14,971 nt of DNA from a bacterium (GCA_021844355.1 JAKBTP010000191.1:1-14971), one strand, 5' to 3'. Shown: positions 6,198-13,383, counted from the stretch's first letter. Made by a program: numbers and translations. Notes: generated from the letters alone by a model not told the origin.

Positions 6198-7163
6198 GTG
6201 ACGGAACGGGAGTACGACATCGCGGTCGTGGGAGGGGGGCCGGCCGGGCTCACGGCTGCCCTTTACGCGGGCCGGGCGCTGAAGCGGACCCTGCTGCTGG
6301 AGGCGGGGTTGCCCGGCGGGGAGCTGCTGAACACGGAGGCCATCGAGGATTACCCCGGCTTCGCCTCCATCACCGGTCCGGAACTGGCGAGCAAGATGGC
6401 GGAGCACGCCCTGAGCTTCGGAGCTGAGCTGGTCTCGGCGCGGGTGTCCTCCATCGTCCCGCTGCCCGACGGCCGGCAGCGGATCCAGGTTGAGGATGGG
6501 GAGCCGTATTACGCCAAGGCGGTGATCGTCACCGCCGGGGGCCAGCCGCGCAAGCTGGATGTCCCCGGGGAGGAGGAATACGCCGGCCGCGGCGTCTCCT
6601 ACTGCGCCGTGTGCGACGGGGCATTCTTCCGCGGGGAGCACCTGGCGGTCGTGGGTGGAGGGGACGCGGCGATCGAGGAGGCCGCCTTCCTGACCCGCTA
6701 CGCCTCCAAGGTCACCGTGATCCACCGCCGCGAGGAGTTCCGAGCCCAGCCGCTGCTGGTGGAGCGGGCCCGGCAGAACCCCAAGATCGAGTTCCTGCTC
6801 GACACCGTGGTGGAGGAGATAGCGGGTGACGGGAGCCGCGTCACCTCCCTCCGGCTACGCCATGTGCGGACCGGTGAGCGGAGCGAGTTCCCAGTCGGCG
6901 GGGTCTTCATCTTCGTCGGCTTCATACCCAACACCCAGCTGGTGGCCGGGCATGTGGATCATGACCCGCAGGGGTACTACTTGACGGACGCCAACATGCG
7001 CACCTCGGTTCCCGGGATCTTCGCCGCCGGAGACGTGCGGGCGCAGCTGACACGTCAGATCACGACCGCGGTGGGCGATGGCACCACCGCCGCCATCGCA
7101 GCCACCAAGTATGTCGAGGAGGAGTTGGCCGAGACCGAGATGGCGGCCGTCGGCGCCGGGTGA
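6198..7163 (+). CDS. trxB: Thioredoxin reductase (NADPH)
   Basis: A 321-residue FAD/NADPH disulfide reductase that recycles thioredoxin in the cytosol. The FAD-binding GGGPAG is at 12-17 and the redox-active pair is C136/C139 in the YCAVCDG motif (E. coli has CATCDG). The NADPH fold has GGGDAAIEEA (153-162) with HRREEFRA (176-183), the two arginines that read the 2'-phosphate. The C-terminal FAD site contains the expected GIFAAGDV motif. Start GTG 6198 has GGAGG at 6187-6191, a 6-nt spacing. A TAAGCT (6160-6165) upstream could be a -10 box, but no -35 is evident. The stop overlaps the next gene by 4 nt (GTGA), so it is probably co-translated with a cobalamin adenosyltransferase. No trxA is adjacent. 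Flavodoxin- or ferredoxin-dependent relatives exist, but the HRR motif argues for NADPH. Confidence 0.92.
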   Translation: MTEREYDIAVVGGGPAGLTAALYAGRALKRTLLLEAGLPGGELLNTEAIEDYPGFASITGPELASKMAEHALSFGAELVSARVSSIVPLPDGRQRIQVEDGEPYYAKAVIVTAGGQPRKLDVPGEEEYAGRGVSYCAVCDGAFFRGEHLAVVGGGDAAIEEAAFLTRYASKVTVIHRREEFRAQPLLVERARQNPKIEFLLDTVVEEIAGDGSRVTSLRLRHVRTGERSEFPVGGVFIFVGFIPNTQLVAGHVDHDPQGYYLTDANMRTSVPGIFAAGDVRAQLTRQITTAVGDGTTAAIAATKYVEEELAETEMAAVGAG

Positions 7164-7699
7164 GCATCGTGACCGGGGGCGGGGACCAGGGCGAGACCAG
7201 CCTGCTCTACGGCGGGCGCGTGCCCAAGGACGACCTCCGCACGGAGGCCTACGGCGCACTGGACGAGGCCATATCCGCCATGGGGCTGGCCAGGGCGCTG
7301 TGCGCCCGTGGTGAGGTCGCCGAAGGGCTCCTGGAGTTGGAGCGGGAGTGCTTCACGGTGGGAGCGGAGCTGGCCACCGACCCGGAGCTCCGAGACCGGT
7401 TGGAGAAGCACTTCCCGGTGCTCTCGCGGGAGGCCACGGAGCGCCTGGAGGAGTGGGTGCACCGTCTGGAGCGGGAGGTCGGGATACCCGCGGGGTTCGT
7501 CCTCCCAGGGGGCTCGCCGGGAGCCGCGGCCATCGACCTGGCCCGCTCTCTGGTGCGGCGGGCGGAACGCCGCACCGTTTCCCTGCAGCGCCGCGGGCTG
7601 CTGGGCAATCCTGAGGTACTCCGCTACCTCAATCGGCTGTCGGACCTGCTCTTCATGCTGGCCCGGCAGGAGGAGGCGGGAGGGACCGTCCTCAAGTGA
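7160..7699 (+). CDS. pduO: Cob(I)alamin adenosyltransferase, PduO type
   Basis: A 179-residue enzyme that transfers the 5'-deoxyadenosyl group of ATP to cob(I)alamin, giving adenosylcobalamin. The N-terminal ATP-binding signature TGGGDQGETSL is at 5-15. The FVLPGG segment is at 113-118, the arginine-rich VRRAERR helix at 132-138, and NRLSDLLF at 158-165; all are hallmarks of the PduO family and clearly unlike CobA/BtuR or EutT. The length matches stand-alone bacterial and human MMAB-like enzymes. GTG 7160 sits inside the trxB stop (GTGA), implying translational coupling. The substrate must be reduced to cob(I)alamin by a flavoprotein, so coupling to trxB is suggestive but unproven. No cobalamin riboswitch or B12-dependent enzyme is seen nearby. 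Confidence 0.9.
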   Translation: MSIVTGGGDQGETSLLYGGRVPKDDLRTEAYGALDEAISAMGLARALCARGEVAEGLLELERECFTVGAELATDPELRDRLEKHFPVLSREATERLEEWVHRLEREVGIPAGFVLPGGSPGAAAIDLARSLVRRAERRTVSLQRRGLLGNPEVLRYLNRLSDLLFMLARQEEAGGTVLK

Positions 7700-7716
7700 G
7701 GCGCATCCGCGTCGCT

Positions 7717-7722
7717 TAACCT
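7717..7722 (+). promoter_or_regulatory. Putative -10 element for leaderless acyP-trp mRNA
   Basis: TAACCT fits TANNNT and ends exactly 7 nt before the ATG at 7730, the spacing of leaderless promoters. It lies in the 30-nt gap after pduO. No -35 match is visible. The same 7-mer, TTAACCT, occurs at 3606-3612 before the protease gene. Confidence 0.4.
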
Positions 7723-7729
7723 TGGGAGG

Positions 7730-8023
7730 ATGAGTCCCACCGCGCCTTCCGAGGTCCGTCGGCGTTGCCTGGTGAGCGGGCGAGTCCAGATGGTCGGCTT
7801 TCGGGCATATGCCGCCCGCCGGGCTGACGAGTTGGGGCTGGTGGGGTGGGTGCGCAACCGTCAAGACGGCCGGCTGGAGACGCTGGCCCAGGGCTCCCTG
7901 CCGGCGGTGCTCGAGTACATCGACTTCCTCCGGGAGGGCCCCCCGGCCGCTCTGGTGGAGGAGGTCCAGGTCGAGGAGGAGGCGGCGGAACCCGGGCTCC
8001 CGCCATTCTCGATCGCCCGCTGA
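7730..8023 (+). CDS. acyP: Acylphosphatase
   Basis: A 97-residue single-domain enzyme that hydrolyses the carboxyl-phosphate bond of small acyl phosphates. The signature loop reads GRVQMVGFR (17-25), with catalytic R25, and N43 in GWVRN is the second catalytic residue. The family consensus has Gly or His where M21 stands, a departure inside the phosphate-binding cradle. A GGGAGG (7724-7729) touches the ATG with no spacer, so initiation is more easily explained by a leaderless transcript from TAACCT (7717-7722). The TGA stop shares its A with the trpC ATG (TGATG), which makes this the first gene of an acyP-trpC-trpF-trpB-trpA unit. A link between acylphosphatase and tryptophan synthesis is not established; co-transcription may simply be positional. 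Confidence 0.87.
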   Translation: MSPTAPSEVRRRCLVSGRVQMVGFRAYAARRADELGLVGWVRNRQDGRLETLAQGSLPAVLEYIDFLREGPPAALVEEVQVEEEAAEPGLPPFSIAR

Positions 8024-8832
8024 TGGACGCCAGTACCCGCTACGGGGTCCTCGGGCCCCTCCTCACCGCCTCCCGGGAGCGCCTCGACGACCTGCGCCGG
8101 AGGCACCGCCCGGGTCGGCTCGAGCAACTGGCGGCGGACGCCCCGGCACCGCGTGGCTTTCGCAGGGCCCTCGCCGGCCCCGGGCTGGCCGTGGTCGCCG
8201 AGCTGAAGAGAAGCTCACCCTCCGCCGGCCTCCTGCGCCCTGGGCTCGACCCCCGCGAGCTGGCCACCGCACTCTCCCGGTCGGGGGCAGCTGCGCTCTC
8301 CGTCCTGACCGAGCCCGTCCAATTTGGGGGCTCCCTGGAGGACCTTCGCTCGGTGCGCTCCGCCTCCACCTTGCCGGTCCTGCGCAAGGACTTCCTGGTC
8401 GGGCCGGAGCAGGTGCTGGAGGCCCGGGTCGCCGGTGCCGATGCCGTGCTCCTCATCGTCCGAGCCCTGGAGCCTGAGACGCTCCAGTCCTGCCTCCAGG
8501 CCGCCCGCGACCTGGGCATGGACGCCCTGGTGGAGGTCCACAATGAGCCGGAGATGCGGCTGGCCGCCAGAGTGGGTGCGGAGCTGGTGGGTATCAACAA
8601 CCGGGACCTGGACCGGCTCACCGTCGACCTGCGGGTCACCGAGAAACTGGCCCCGCTCGCCCCGCCAGGAGCCATTCTGATCTCGGAGTCCGGCATATCG
8701 AGCCGCTCCGACCTGGCCCGGCTGGTCGCCTGCGGAGCTGACGCGGTCCTGGTCGGCGAGGTCCTGATGCGGGCCCCGGACCCCGCGGCGCGGCTTCGGG
8801 AGCTCCTTGGGGCGGGGGGAGTGGCGGGTTGA
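8023..8832 (+). CDS. trpC: Indole-3-glycerol phosphate synthase
   Basis: A 269-residue TIM-barrel enzyme that closes and decarboxylates CdRP to indole-3-glycerol phosphate. Active-site positions are present: E60 and K62 in AELKRSSPSAG, K122 in LRKDFLV, E171 in LVEVHNE, N192 in INNRDLDRLTVDL, and S223 in SESGIS. The LVGEVLMR phosphate-binding strand is near the end. It is mono-functional and not fused to TrpF. ATG 8023 overlaps the acyP stop by one base, and no ribosome site is seen, so it should depend on translational coupling. Its own stop overlaps the trpF TTG by 4 nt. A longer in-frame extension upstream (to 7846) is only a reading through acyP in another frame. Confidence 0.95.
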   Translation: MDASTRYGVLGPLLTASRERLDDLRRRHRPGRLEQLAADAPAPRGFRRALAGPGLAVVAELKRSSPSAGLLRPGLDPRELATALSRSGAAALSVLTEPVQFGGSLEDLRSVRSASTLPVLRKDFLVGPEQVLEARVAGADAVLLIVRALEPETLQSCLQAARDLGMDALVEVHNEPEMRLAARVGAELVGINNRDLDRLTVDLRVTEKLAPLAPPGAILISESGISSRSDLARLVACGADAVLVGEVLMRAPDPAARLRELLGAGGVAG

Positions 8833-9452
8833 GGGTCAAGATCTGCGGGATCACCACCAGGGAGGACGCCCGGGTGGCGCTGGACGCCGGCGCCGACGCC
8901 ATCGGGATGGTGCTTCATCCCGGCAGCCCCCGCCGGGTCTCATTCCAGCAGGCGCGGGAGATATCCGACTACGTGGGCGCGGCCGCCGACCGCTTCGGGG
9001 TGCTGGTGGATGCGAGCCCAGCCGAGCTGGCGGAGATGGCCGCTTCCTGCCACCTCACCGCCCTGCAACTTCACCTCCGCAGCTGCCCCCGGGCGCTGAT
9101 CACCCAACTCCCGGTGCCCATCCTGCCCTTCCTGCCCGCCGACCGCCGGGCGCTGCGCCGGTCGGCGGAGTGGTGGCCCCAGCTCCCACTCCTCGTGGAT
9201 TCCCTGACATCGGACGGCGCCGGAGGCACCGGCGCACCGGTAGACCTGCAGGTGGCCGCTGCCGTGGCCAGCCACCGGCCCGTGTGGATCGCCGGCGGTC
9301 TCTCCCCGGAGAACGTGGCCCAGGCGGTGAGGTGGGTCCGGCCTCAGGGGGTGGACGCCAGCTCGTCTCTGGAAGCCGCTCCTGGGCGCAAGGACCGCCA
9401 GCTCGTTACGCGCTTCGTGGCCGCCGCGCGCCAGGCCGAGGAGGGGGCGTGA
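8829..9452 (+). CDS. trpF: Phosphoribosylanthranilate isomerase
   Basis: A 207-residue TIM-barrel enzyme that performs the Amadori rearrangement of PRA to CdRP, the step before TrpC. The catalytic pair is C6 in VKICGIT and D124 in LLVDS. The AGADAIGMVLHPGSPRRV stretch (20-37), GGTG (132-135), AGGLSPENV (155-163) and PGRKD (185-189) match the family. Two conserved blocks are altered: the usual QLHG-acid motif reads QLHLRS (80-85), and the usual SSG-V-E before PG-KD reads SSSLE (178-182). The barrel and catalytic residues otherwise look intact, so it is probably functional. It starts with TTG inside the trpC stop (TTGA), preceded by a purine-rich GGGGGGAG stretch, and ends overlapping the trpB GTG by 4 nt. 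Confidence 0.92.
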   Translation: MRVKICGITTREDARVALDAGADAIGMVLHPGSPRRVSFQQAREISDYVGAAADRFGVLVDASPAELAEMAASCHLTALQLHLRSCPRALITQLPVPILPFLPADRRALRRSAEWWPQLPLLVDSLTSDGAGGTGAPVDLQVAAAVASHRPVWIAGGLSPENVAQAVRWVRPQGVDASSSLEAAPGRKDRQLVTRFVAAARQAEEGA

Positions 9453-10645
9453 ACGTTCCCGGTCGGCTCATCGTGACCGCGCCGCCTCCCCGGGGACGGT
9501 ACGGCGAATTCGGGGGCAGCTTCGTCCCGGAGACCGTGGTGCCAGCCCTCCAGGAGCTGGAAGCCGCCGCCGTCGAGGCTCTCGGCGATCCCCGGTTCCT
9601 CGCCGACTTCTACGGGCTGGAGGCGGGATACGCCGGGAGGCCCACACCGCTGCACCACGCCCGCCGACTCTCCGTGCGGGCCGGGCGGCCGGTCTGGTTG
9701 AAGCGCGAGGACCTCCTCCACACCGGAGCCCACAAGCTGAACAACGCCCTCGGCCAGCTGCTCCTGGCCCAGCGGATGGGGAAGCACCGCATCGTGGCCG
9801 AGACCGGTGCGGGCCAGCACGGTCTGGCCACCGCCACCGCCTGCGCCCTCCTGGGCATGGAGTGCATCGTCTACATGGGCCGCGAGGACATGCGCCGCCA
9901 GGCGGTGAACGTAGCCAAGATGAAGCTGTTGGGGGCCCGGGTTGAGCCCGTCGGCGACCCCGCGGCCACCCTCAAGGACGCCACCTCGGAGGCGATCCGG
10001 GACTGGGTCACCAACGTGCGCGACACCCACTACGTGATCGGATCGGTGGTGGGTCCCCATCCCTATCCCTGGCTGGTGAGGACCCTGCAGTCCGTGATCG
10101 GCAGTGAGGCGCGGGCCCAGATGCTGGAGCTCACCGGCCGTCTGCCGGAAGTCGTGGTCGCCAGCGTCGGGGGAGGCAGCAACGCCATCGGGATCTTCGC
10201 CGCCTTCTTGGAGGACGCCGACGTCCAGCTGCTGGGTGTCGAGGCCGGAGGGCGTGGCCCCGAGCCCGGCGCCCACGGAGCCAGCCTGGGCTTGGGAACC
10301 CCCGGTGTGCTTCACGGGTCGCGTTCGTACATCCTCCAGGACCCCGACGGGCAGGTGCTGCCAACCCACAGCATCTCCGCCGGGCTTGACTACCCCGGGG
10401 TGGGTCCGGAGCACGCCAACCTGATGGCCACGGGGAGGGCCAGGTACGTGGCGCTGGACGACCGCCAGGCCCTGGATGCCTTCCACCTCCTCACCCGGTT
10501 GGAGGGGATCATTCCCGCCCTCGAATCCAGCCATGCCGTGGCCGCGGCCCTGCGGCTGCCGGACGGGGGGGGGCCGATCCTGGTGTGCCTCAGCGGCCGG
10601 GGCGACAAGGACCTGGAGACCGTGCTCGGCCGGGAGCCCAAGTGA
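9449..10645 (+). CDS. trpB: Tryptophan synthase beta chain
   Basis: A 398-residue PLP enzyme that condenses indole with serine to give tryptophan, in an alpha2-beta2 complex with TrpA. The PLP lysine is K96 in HTGAHKLNNALGQ. E118 in AETGAGQHG is the catalytic acid, GGGSNA binds the cofactor phosphate, and SGRGDKD is the C-terminal PLP-ring contact. The length and the GEFGGSFVPE N-terminus identify the TrpB1 type that pairs with TrpA. GTG 9449 overlaps the trpF stop by 4 nt, behind a GAGGAGG-type ribosome site. The frame is open back to 8807, but that extension is trpF read out of frame. The stop overlaps the trpA GTG by 4 nt. Confidence 0.97.
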   Translation: MNVPGRLIVTAPPPRGRYGEFGGSFVPETVVPALQELEAAAVEALGDPRFLADFYGLEAGYAGRPTPLHHARRLSVRAGRPVWLKREDLLHTGAHKLNNALGQLLLAQRMGKHRIVAETGAGQHGLATATACALLGMECIVYMGREDMRRQAVNVAKMKLLGARVEPVGDPAATLKDATSEAIRDWVTNVRDTHYVIGSVVGPHPYPWLVRTLQSVIGSEARAQMLELTGRLPEVVVASVGGGSNAIGIFAAFLEDADVQLLGVEAGGRGPEPGAHGASLGLGTPGVLHGSRSYILQDPDGQVLPTHSISAGLDYPGVGPEHANLMATGRARYVALDDRQALDAFHLLTRLEGIIPALESSHAVAAALRLPDGGGPILVCLSGRGDKDLETVLGREPK

Positions 10646-11421
10646 GCGCGGCGGGCGACGCGATCCTCGCCGCACTGCCCAGGTCGGGCGAGGAGCCGCG
10701 GGTATGTCCCTATCTGATGGCGGGGTTCCCGGATCCGGAGGGCACCGCCGACCTGCTGCTGGCGGCTGAGGCAGGTGGCGGGGCCGTCCTCGAGGTCGGC
10801 ATTCCCCACTCCGATCCCCTCGCCGACGGCCCCACGATCCAGGCGGCCGGTCGCCTGGCCCTGGCCCGTGGGATGACCACCCGGATCGCCCTCGCCCAGG
10901 TGGCGAAGGCCCGGACACGGGGGCTGCGGGTGCCGGTGGTCTGCATGACCTACCTGAACCCGGTGGCACAGTTTGGCTTGGAGGATTTCTGCCAGGCCGC
11001 GGCGGCTGCCGGGGTGGACGCCCTCCTGGTTCCCGACCTCCCTCTGGAGGAGATGGAGGAGCTGGAGGGCGCCGCCTCGCGGGCCGGCCTGGCCCTGTGC
11101 ACCATGGTGGCCCCCACCACTCCGGATCGGCGGCTGACCCTGGCCGCCACCCGAGCCACGGGCTTCGTCTACTGCGTTTCCCGGACCGGGGTCACCGGGA
11201 CAGGAGATCCCACTGAGGGGGCCAGCCTGCTGGAACGCGTTCGCGCCCTCAGCGATCGTCCGCTGGTCCTGGGGTTCGGGGTCCGGCGCCGATCGCAGGT
11301 GGTCTCCCTGACCGGACTCGCGGATGGGGTGGCGGTCGGCAGCCGGATCGTCGAGGCAGCCCGGGGGGACGACCCCGCCGCCTCCGTGCGGGAGGTGGTG
11401 GCCGAGCTCTGCGGCCGTTAG
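10642..11421 (+). CDS. trpA: Tryptophan synthase alpha chain
   Basis: A 259-residue TIM barrel that cleaves indole-3-glycerol phosphate to indole and glyceraldehyde-3-phosphate and passes indole to TrpB through the complex tunnel. The catalytic acids are E51 and D62 in the block LEVGIPHSDPLADGPTIQ. MTYLNPV, VPDLPLEE, the SRTGVTG loop and the GFGVRRRSQV phosphate-binding strand follow in family order. GTG 10642 overlaps the trpB stop (GTGA), with GGGAG a few bases upstream. It is the last gene of the trp run, and its TAG stop is one nucleotide from the stop of the convergent fabG, leaving no room for a separate terminator. The frame is open upstream to 10585, inside trpB, which is not used. 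Confidence 0.96.
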   Translation: MSAAGDAILAALPRSGEEPRVCPYLMAGFPDPEGTADLLLAAEAGGGAVLEVGIPHSDPLADGPTIQAAGRLALARGMTTRIALAQVAKARTRGLRVPVVCMTYLNPVAQFGLEDFCQAAAAAGVDALLVPDLPLEEMEELEGAASRAGLALCTMVAPTTPDRRLTLAATRATGFVYCVSRTGVTGTGDPTEGASLLERVRALSDRPLVLGFGVRRRSQVVSLTGLADGVAVGSRIVEAARGDDPAASVREVVAELCGR

Positions 11422-11430
11422 GTCAGGCCG
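11412..11430. terminator. Weak bidirectional hairpin across the trpA/fabG stops
   Basis: CGGCC (11412-11416) and GGCCG (11426-11430) can pair around a 9-nt loop containing both stop codons. The stem is only 5 bp and has no T-tract on either strand, so it is a tentative structure at the convergent junction. Confidence 0.2.
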
Positions 11431-12151
11431 AGAGTCCCCCGTCCACCACCAGCACCTCCCCGGTGATGAAGGAGGCGGCCGGGCTGCAGAGGAAGGCCAC
11501 TGCGGCGGCGATCTCGGCGGCGGTCCCCTCGCGCCGCAACGGCGTCATCCGGACCAGCTCCTTCAGCATCTCCTCGCTGAGCGAGCTGTTGGTCAGCTCG
11601 GTGCGCACATAACCAGGCGCGACCGCGTTGCAGGTGATCCCCCTCGTGCCCAGCTCCTTGGCCACCGACTTGGTGAGCCCCACCAGACCCGCCTTGGCGG
11701 CGGCGTAGTTGGCCTGACCGGGGTTTCCCCCCAGTCCCACGATCGAGGTCACGTTCACGATCCGCCCCCACCGGGACCGCATCATGTGGGGAACCGCCGC
11801 CTTGGTCACGTGGAAGGCGGCGGAGAGGTCGGTCCTCAGCACCTGGTCCCAGTCCTCGGTGCTCATTCGGAGCAGCAGCCGGTCCCTCAGGATGCCGGCG
11901 TTGTTGACCACCACGTCGAAGGGGCCAGAGCTGGCGAACAACTCGGCCACCTGCGCGGGATCTCCCACGTCCGCCTGTTGGAGCCTGGAGCCCGGTATCT
12001 CCGCCGCCACCGCCTCGGCGGAGTCGCGGTCGGCCCGGAAGTTGATCACCACCTCGGCTCCCATGGCTGCGAGTTCCCTCGCCACCGCCGCTCCGATCCC
12101 CTTTCCGCCTCCGGTCACCAGCGCTCGCCGGCCGCCCAGGGCCAGGTCCAC
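11423..12151 (-). CDS. fabG: 3-oxoacyl-[acyl-carrier-protein] reductase (FabG)
   Basis: A 242-residue short-chain dehydrogenase that reduces beta-ketoacyl-ACP to beta-hydroxyacyl-ACP with NADPH in fatty-acid elongation. The cofactor loop TGGGKGIG is at 13-20, NNAG at 83-86, catalytic S136 in NVTSIVG, and Y149/K153 in NYAAAKAG. The asparagine of the usual N-S-Y-K tetrad (NLT-type motif) is replaced by D108 in RTDLSAAF. The C-terminal ITGEVLVVDGG is typical. GTG 12151 follows the fabD stop by two bases; a longer open frame to 12310 is fabD read out of frame and lacks family similarity. It is the last gene of the fabF-acpP-fabD-fabG run, and context makes FabG more likely than a generic SDR. Confidence 0.9.
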   Translation of the reverse strand: MDLALGGRRALVTGGGKGIGAAVARELAAMGAEVVINFRADRDSAEAVAAEIPGSRLQQADVGDPAQVAELFASSGPFDVVVNNAGILRDRLLLRMSTEDWDQVLRTDLSAAFHVTKAAVPHMMRSRWGRIVNVTSIVGLGGNPGQANYAAAKAGLVGLTKSVAKELGTRGITCNAVAPGYVRTELTNSSLSEEMLKELVRMTPLRREGTAAEIAAAVAFLCSPAASFITGEVLVVDGGLSA

Positions 12152-12153
12152 CG

Positions 12154-13110
12154 CTAGCTGAGCTCCGGATCGACGAGGAGCTCGTCCGCGTTCCAGGTCG
12201 AGACCCCCGCCATGTGCTTGGCGGCCAGGCTGGCGAGAACGCGTCCCGGCCCCAGCTCCACCACGGTGGCCACGCGGAGTCGCTGCAGGGCAGCCATGGT
12301 CCGGGCCCACTGCACCGGCCTCAATAGGTGTCCCTGGAGTTCGGAGCGGAGGGAGCGAGCCGAACGCAGCACCAGCCCGCTGCCGTTGGCCACCAGGGGG
12401 ATCACGGGTGGACGGATGGGCAGCTGCCGCACCTTTTCCGCCAGCGCCAGGGCCGCTCGCGCCATGAGGGGGGAGTGGGCGGCCAGGGGGATCTCCAGGA
12501 CGGTCACCCGCCGGGCTCCGGCCCGGTTGGCCATCTCCTCGGCACGGGAGATGGCCGCCGCCTCCCCACTCAGGATGAACTGGTTCGGCGAGTTCAGATT
12601 GGCCATCCAGATGCCACCCTGGCTGCCGGCCGCGGAGCGGATCTCCTGGACCTGATCCTCGTCCAGACCCACGATGGCGAGCATCCGCCCGGGGCTGGTC
12701 TCCGCCGCCGCGGCCATCAGCCGGCCGCGTTCCCTGACCAGCAGGAGTGCCTCATCCCAGCTGAGGGCCCCGGAGGCGGCGCAGGCGCTGATCTCCCCGA
12801 GGCTGTGGCCGGCGACCGCTTCCACCTCGACCTCCCCAAAGCGCTCCCTGAAGGCCTGGTGGGCGGCATAGGAAACGGCGACCACGCAGGGCTGGATGTT
12901 CTCGGTGCGGAACAGCTCTTCCGCAGGCCCCTCGAAGCACAGCCGGCGCACCGGCATCTGCAGCACCTCCTCGGCCCGCTGGAGCGCGGCCCGGGCCGCG
13001 GGGAAGAGCCGTTCGAGGTCCCGGCCCATTCCCGGACGCTGCACCCCCTGACCGGGGAAGAGCAGGGCCAGCGGGCCGCTGAGGATGGGGAGGGGAGTGG
13101 AGAAGGTCAC
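12154..13110 (-). CDS. fabD: Malonyl-CoA:ACP transacylase (FabD)
   Basis: A 318-residue acyltransferase that moves malonyl from CoA to the ACP phosphopantetheine arm. Q21 sits in the oxyanion-forming FPGQG, the nucleophile S103 in GHSLGE, R128 (malonate carboxyl binding) in RERGRLM, and the catalytic H212 in AAHSPLM. A GPGRVL segment follows near the C-terminus. Length and order match stand-alone FabD proteins. The GTG start overlaps the acpP stop as GTGA, and the TAG stop is two bases from fabG. It serves the AcpP encoded immediately upstream. Confidence 0.95.
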   Translation of the reverse strand: MTFSTPLPILSGPLALLFPGQGVQRPGMGRDLERLFPAARAALQRAEEVLQMPVRRLCFEGPAEELFRTENIQPCVVAVSYAAHQAFRERFGEVEVEAVAGHSLGEISACAASGALSWDEALLLVRERGRLMAAAAETSPGRMLAIVGLDEDQVQEIRSAAGSQGGIWMANLNSPNQFILSGEAAAISRAEEMANRAGARRVTVLEIPLAAHSPLMARAALALAEKVRQLPIRPPVIPLVANGSGLVLRSARSLRSELQGHLLRPVQWARTMAALQRLRVATVVELGPGRVLASLAAKHMAGVSTWNADELLVDPELS

Positions 13111-13379
13111 GCCGCCCCGTGCTGCTCCTGGAGGAACTGCCAGAGATCCCCCACCTTGCGCATCCCCTCCAGCCGCTCTGGGGGGAGGGACACCTGGTAG
13201 CGGTCCTCGATGGCCATGATCAGCTCGACGAGATCCAGCGAGTCGGCGGCGAGGTCGCGAGCGAAGCTGACGTCGAGCTGGACCCGGTCGGCGTCCACAC
13301 CCAGGATCTCACCCGCCATCCGCTGGAGTTCCGAGAAGTCGAGGGGCTCCCCTGCGGGGGCCGGGTTTGTAGCGCTCAC
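13107..13379 (-). CDS. acpP: Acyl carrier protein
   Basis: A 90-residue carrier of growing acyl chains in the cytosol. The 4'-phosphopantetheine site is S47 in the DLAADSLDLVEL motif, and helix II/III residues (AIEDRYQVSLPPE) match fatty-acid ACPs rather than polyketide carriers. The protein is slightly longer than E. coli AcpP because of a Pro/Ala-rich N-terminus of about 12 residues. GTG 13379 lies 4 nt after the fabF stop, with AAGGAG (forward 13389-13394) at a 9-nt spacing, the best ribosome site of the cluster, as expected for an abundant protein. The stop overlaps fabD by 4 nt. Confidence 0.95.
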   Translation of the reverse strand: MSATNPAPAGEPLDFSELQRMAGEILGVDADRVQLDVSFARDLAADSLDLVELIMAIEDRYQVSLPPERLEGMRKVGDLWQFLQEQHGAA

Positions 13380-13383
13380 CTGT

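Noticed and set aside
4758..6725. Long minus-strand open frame (655 codons) opposite sqdB and the start of trxB
   Set aside because: It is antisense to two well-supported genes; its His/Gly/Arg-rich translation has no recognisable domain and is a by-product of GC-rich wobble positions.
7100..7160. Cobalamin riboswitch upstream of pduO
   Set aside because: There is no intergenic space, since pduO starts inside the trxB stop, and no B12-box-like sequence was seen.
8807..9448. N-terminal extension of trpB through trpF
   Set aside because: It is trpF read out of frame; TrpB similarity and the GTGA overlap place the start at 9449.
9344..10969. Long minus-strand open frame (541 codons) opposite trpB and the start of trpA
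   Set aside because: Antisense to confidently identified tryptophan synthase genes, low-complexity composition and no family motif.
12152..12310. N-terminal extension of fabG to 12310
   Set aside because: The extension is Arg/Gly-rich, lies entirely within fabD, and similarity to FabG begins right after GTG 12151.
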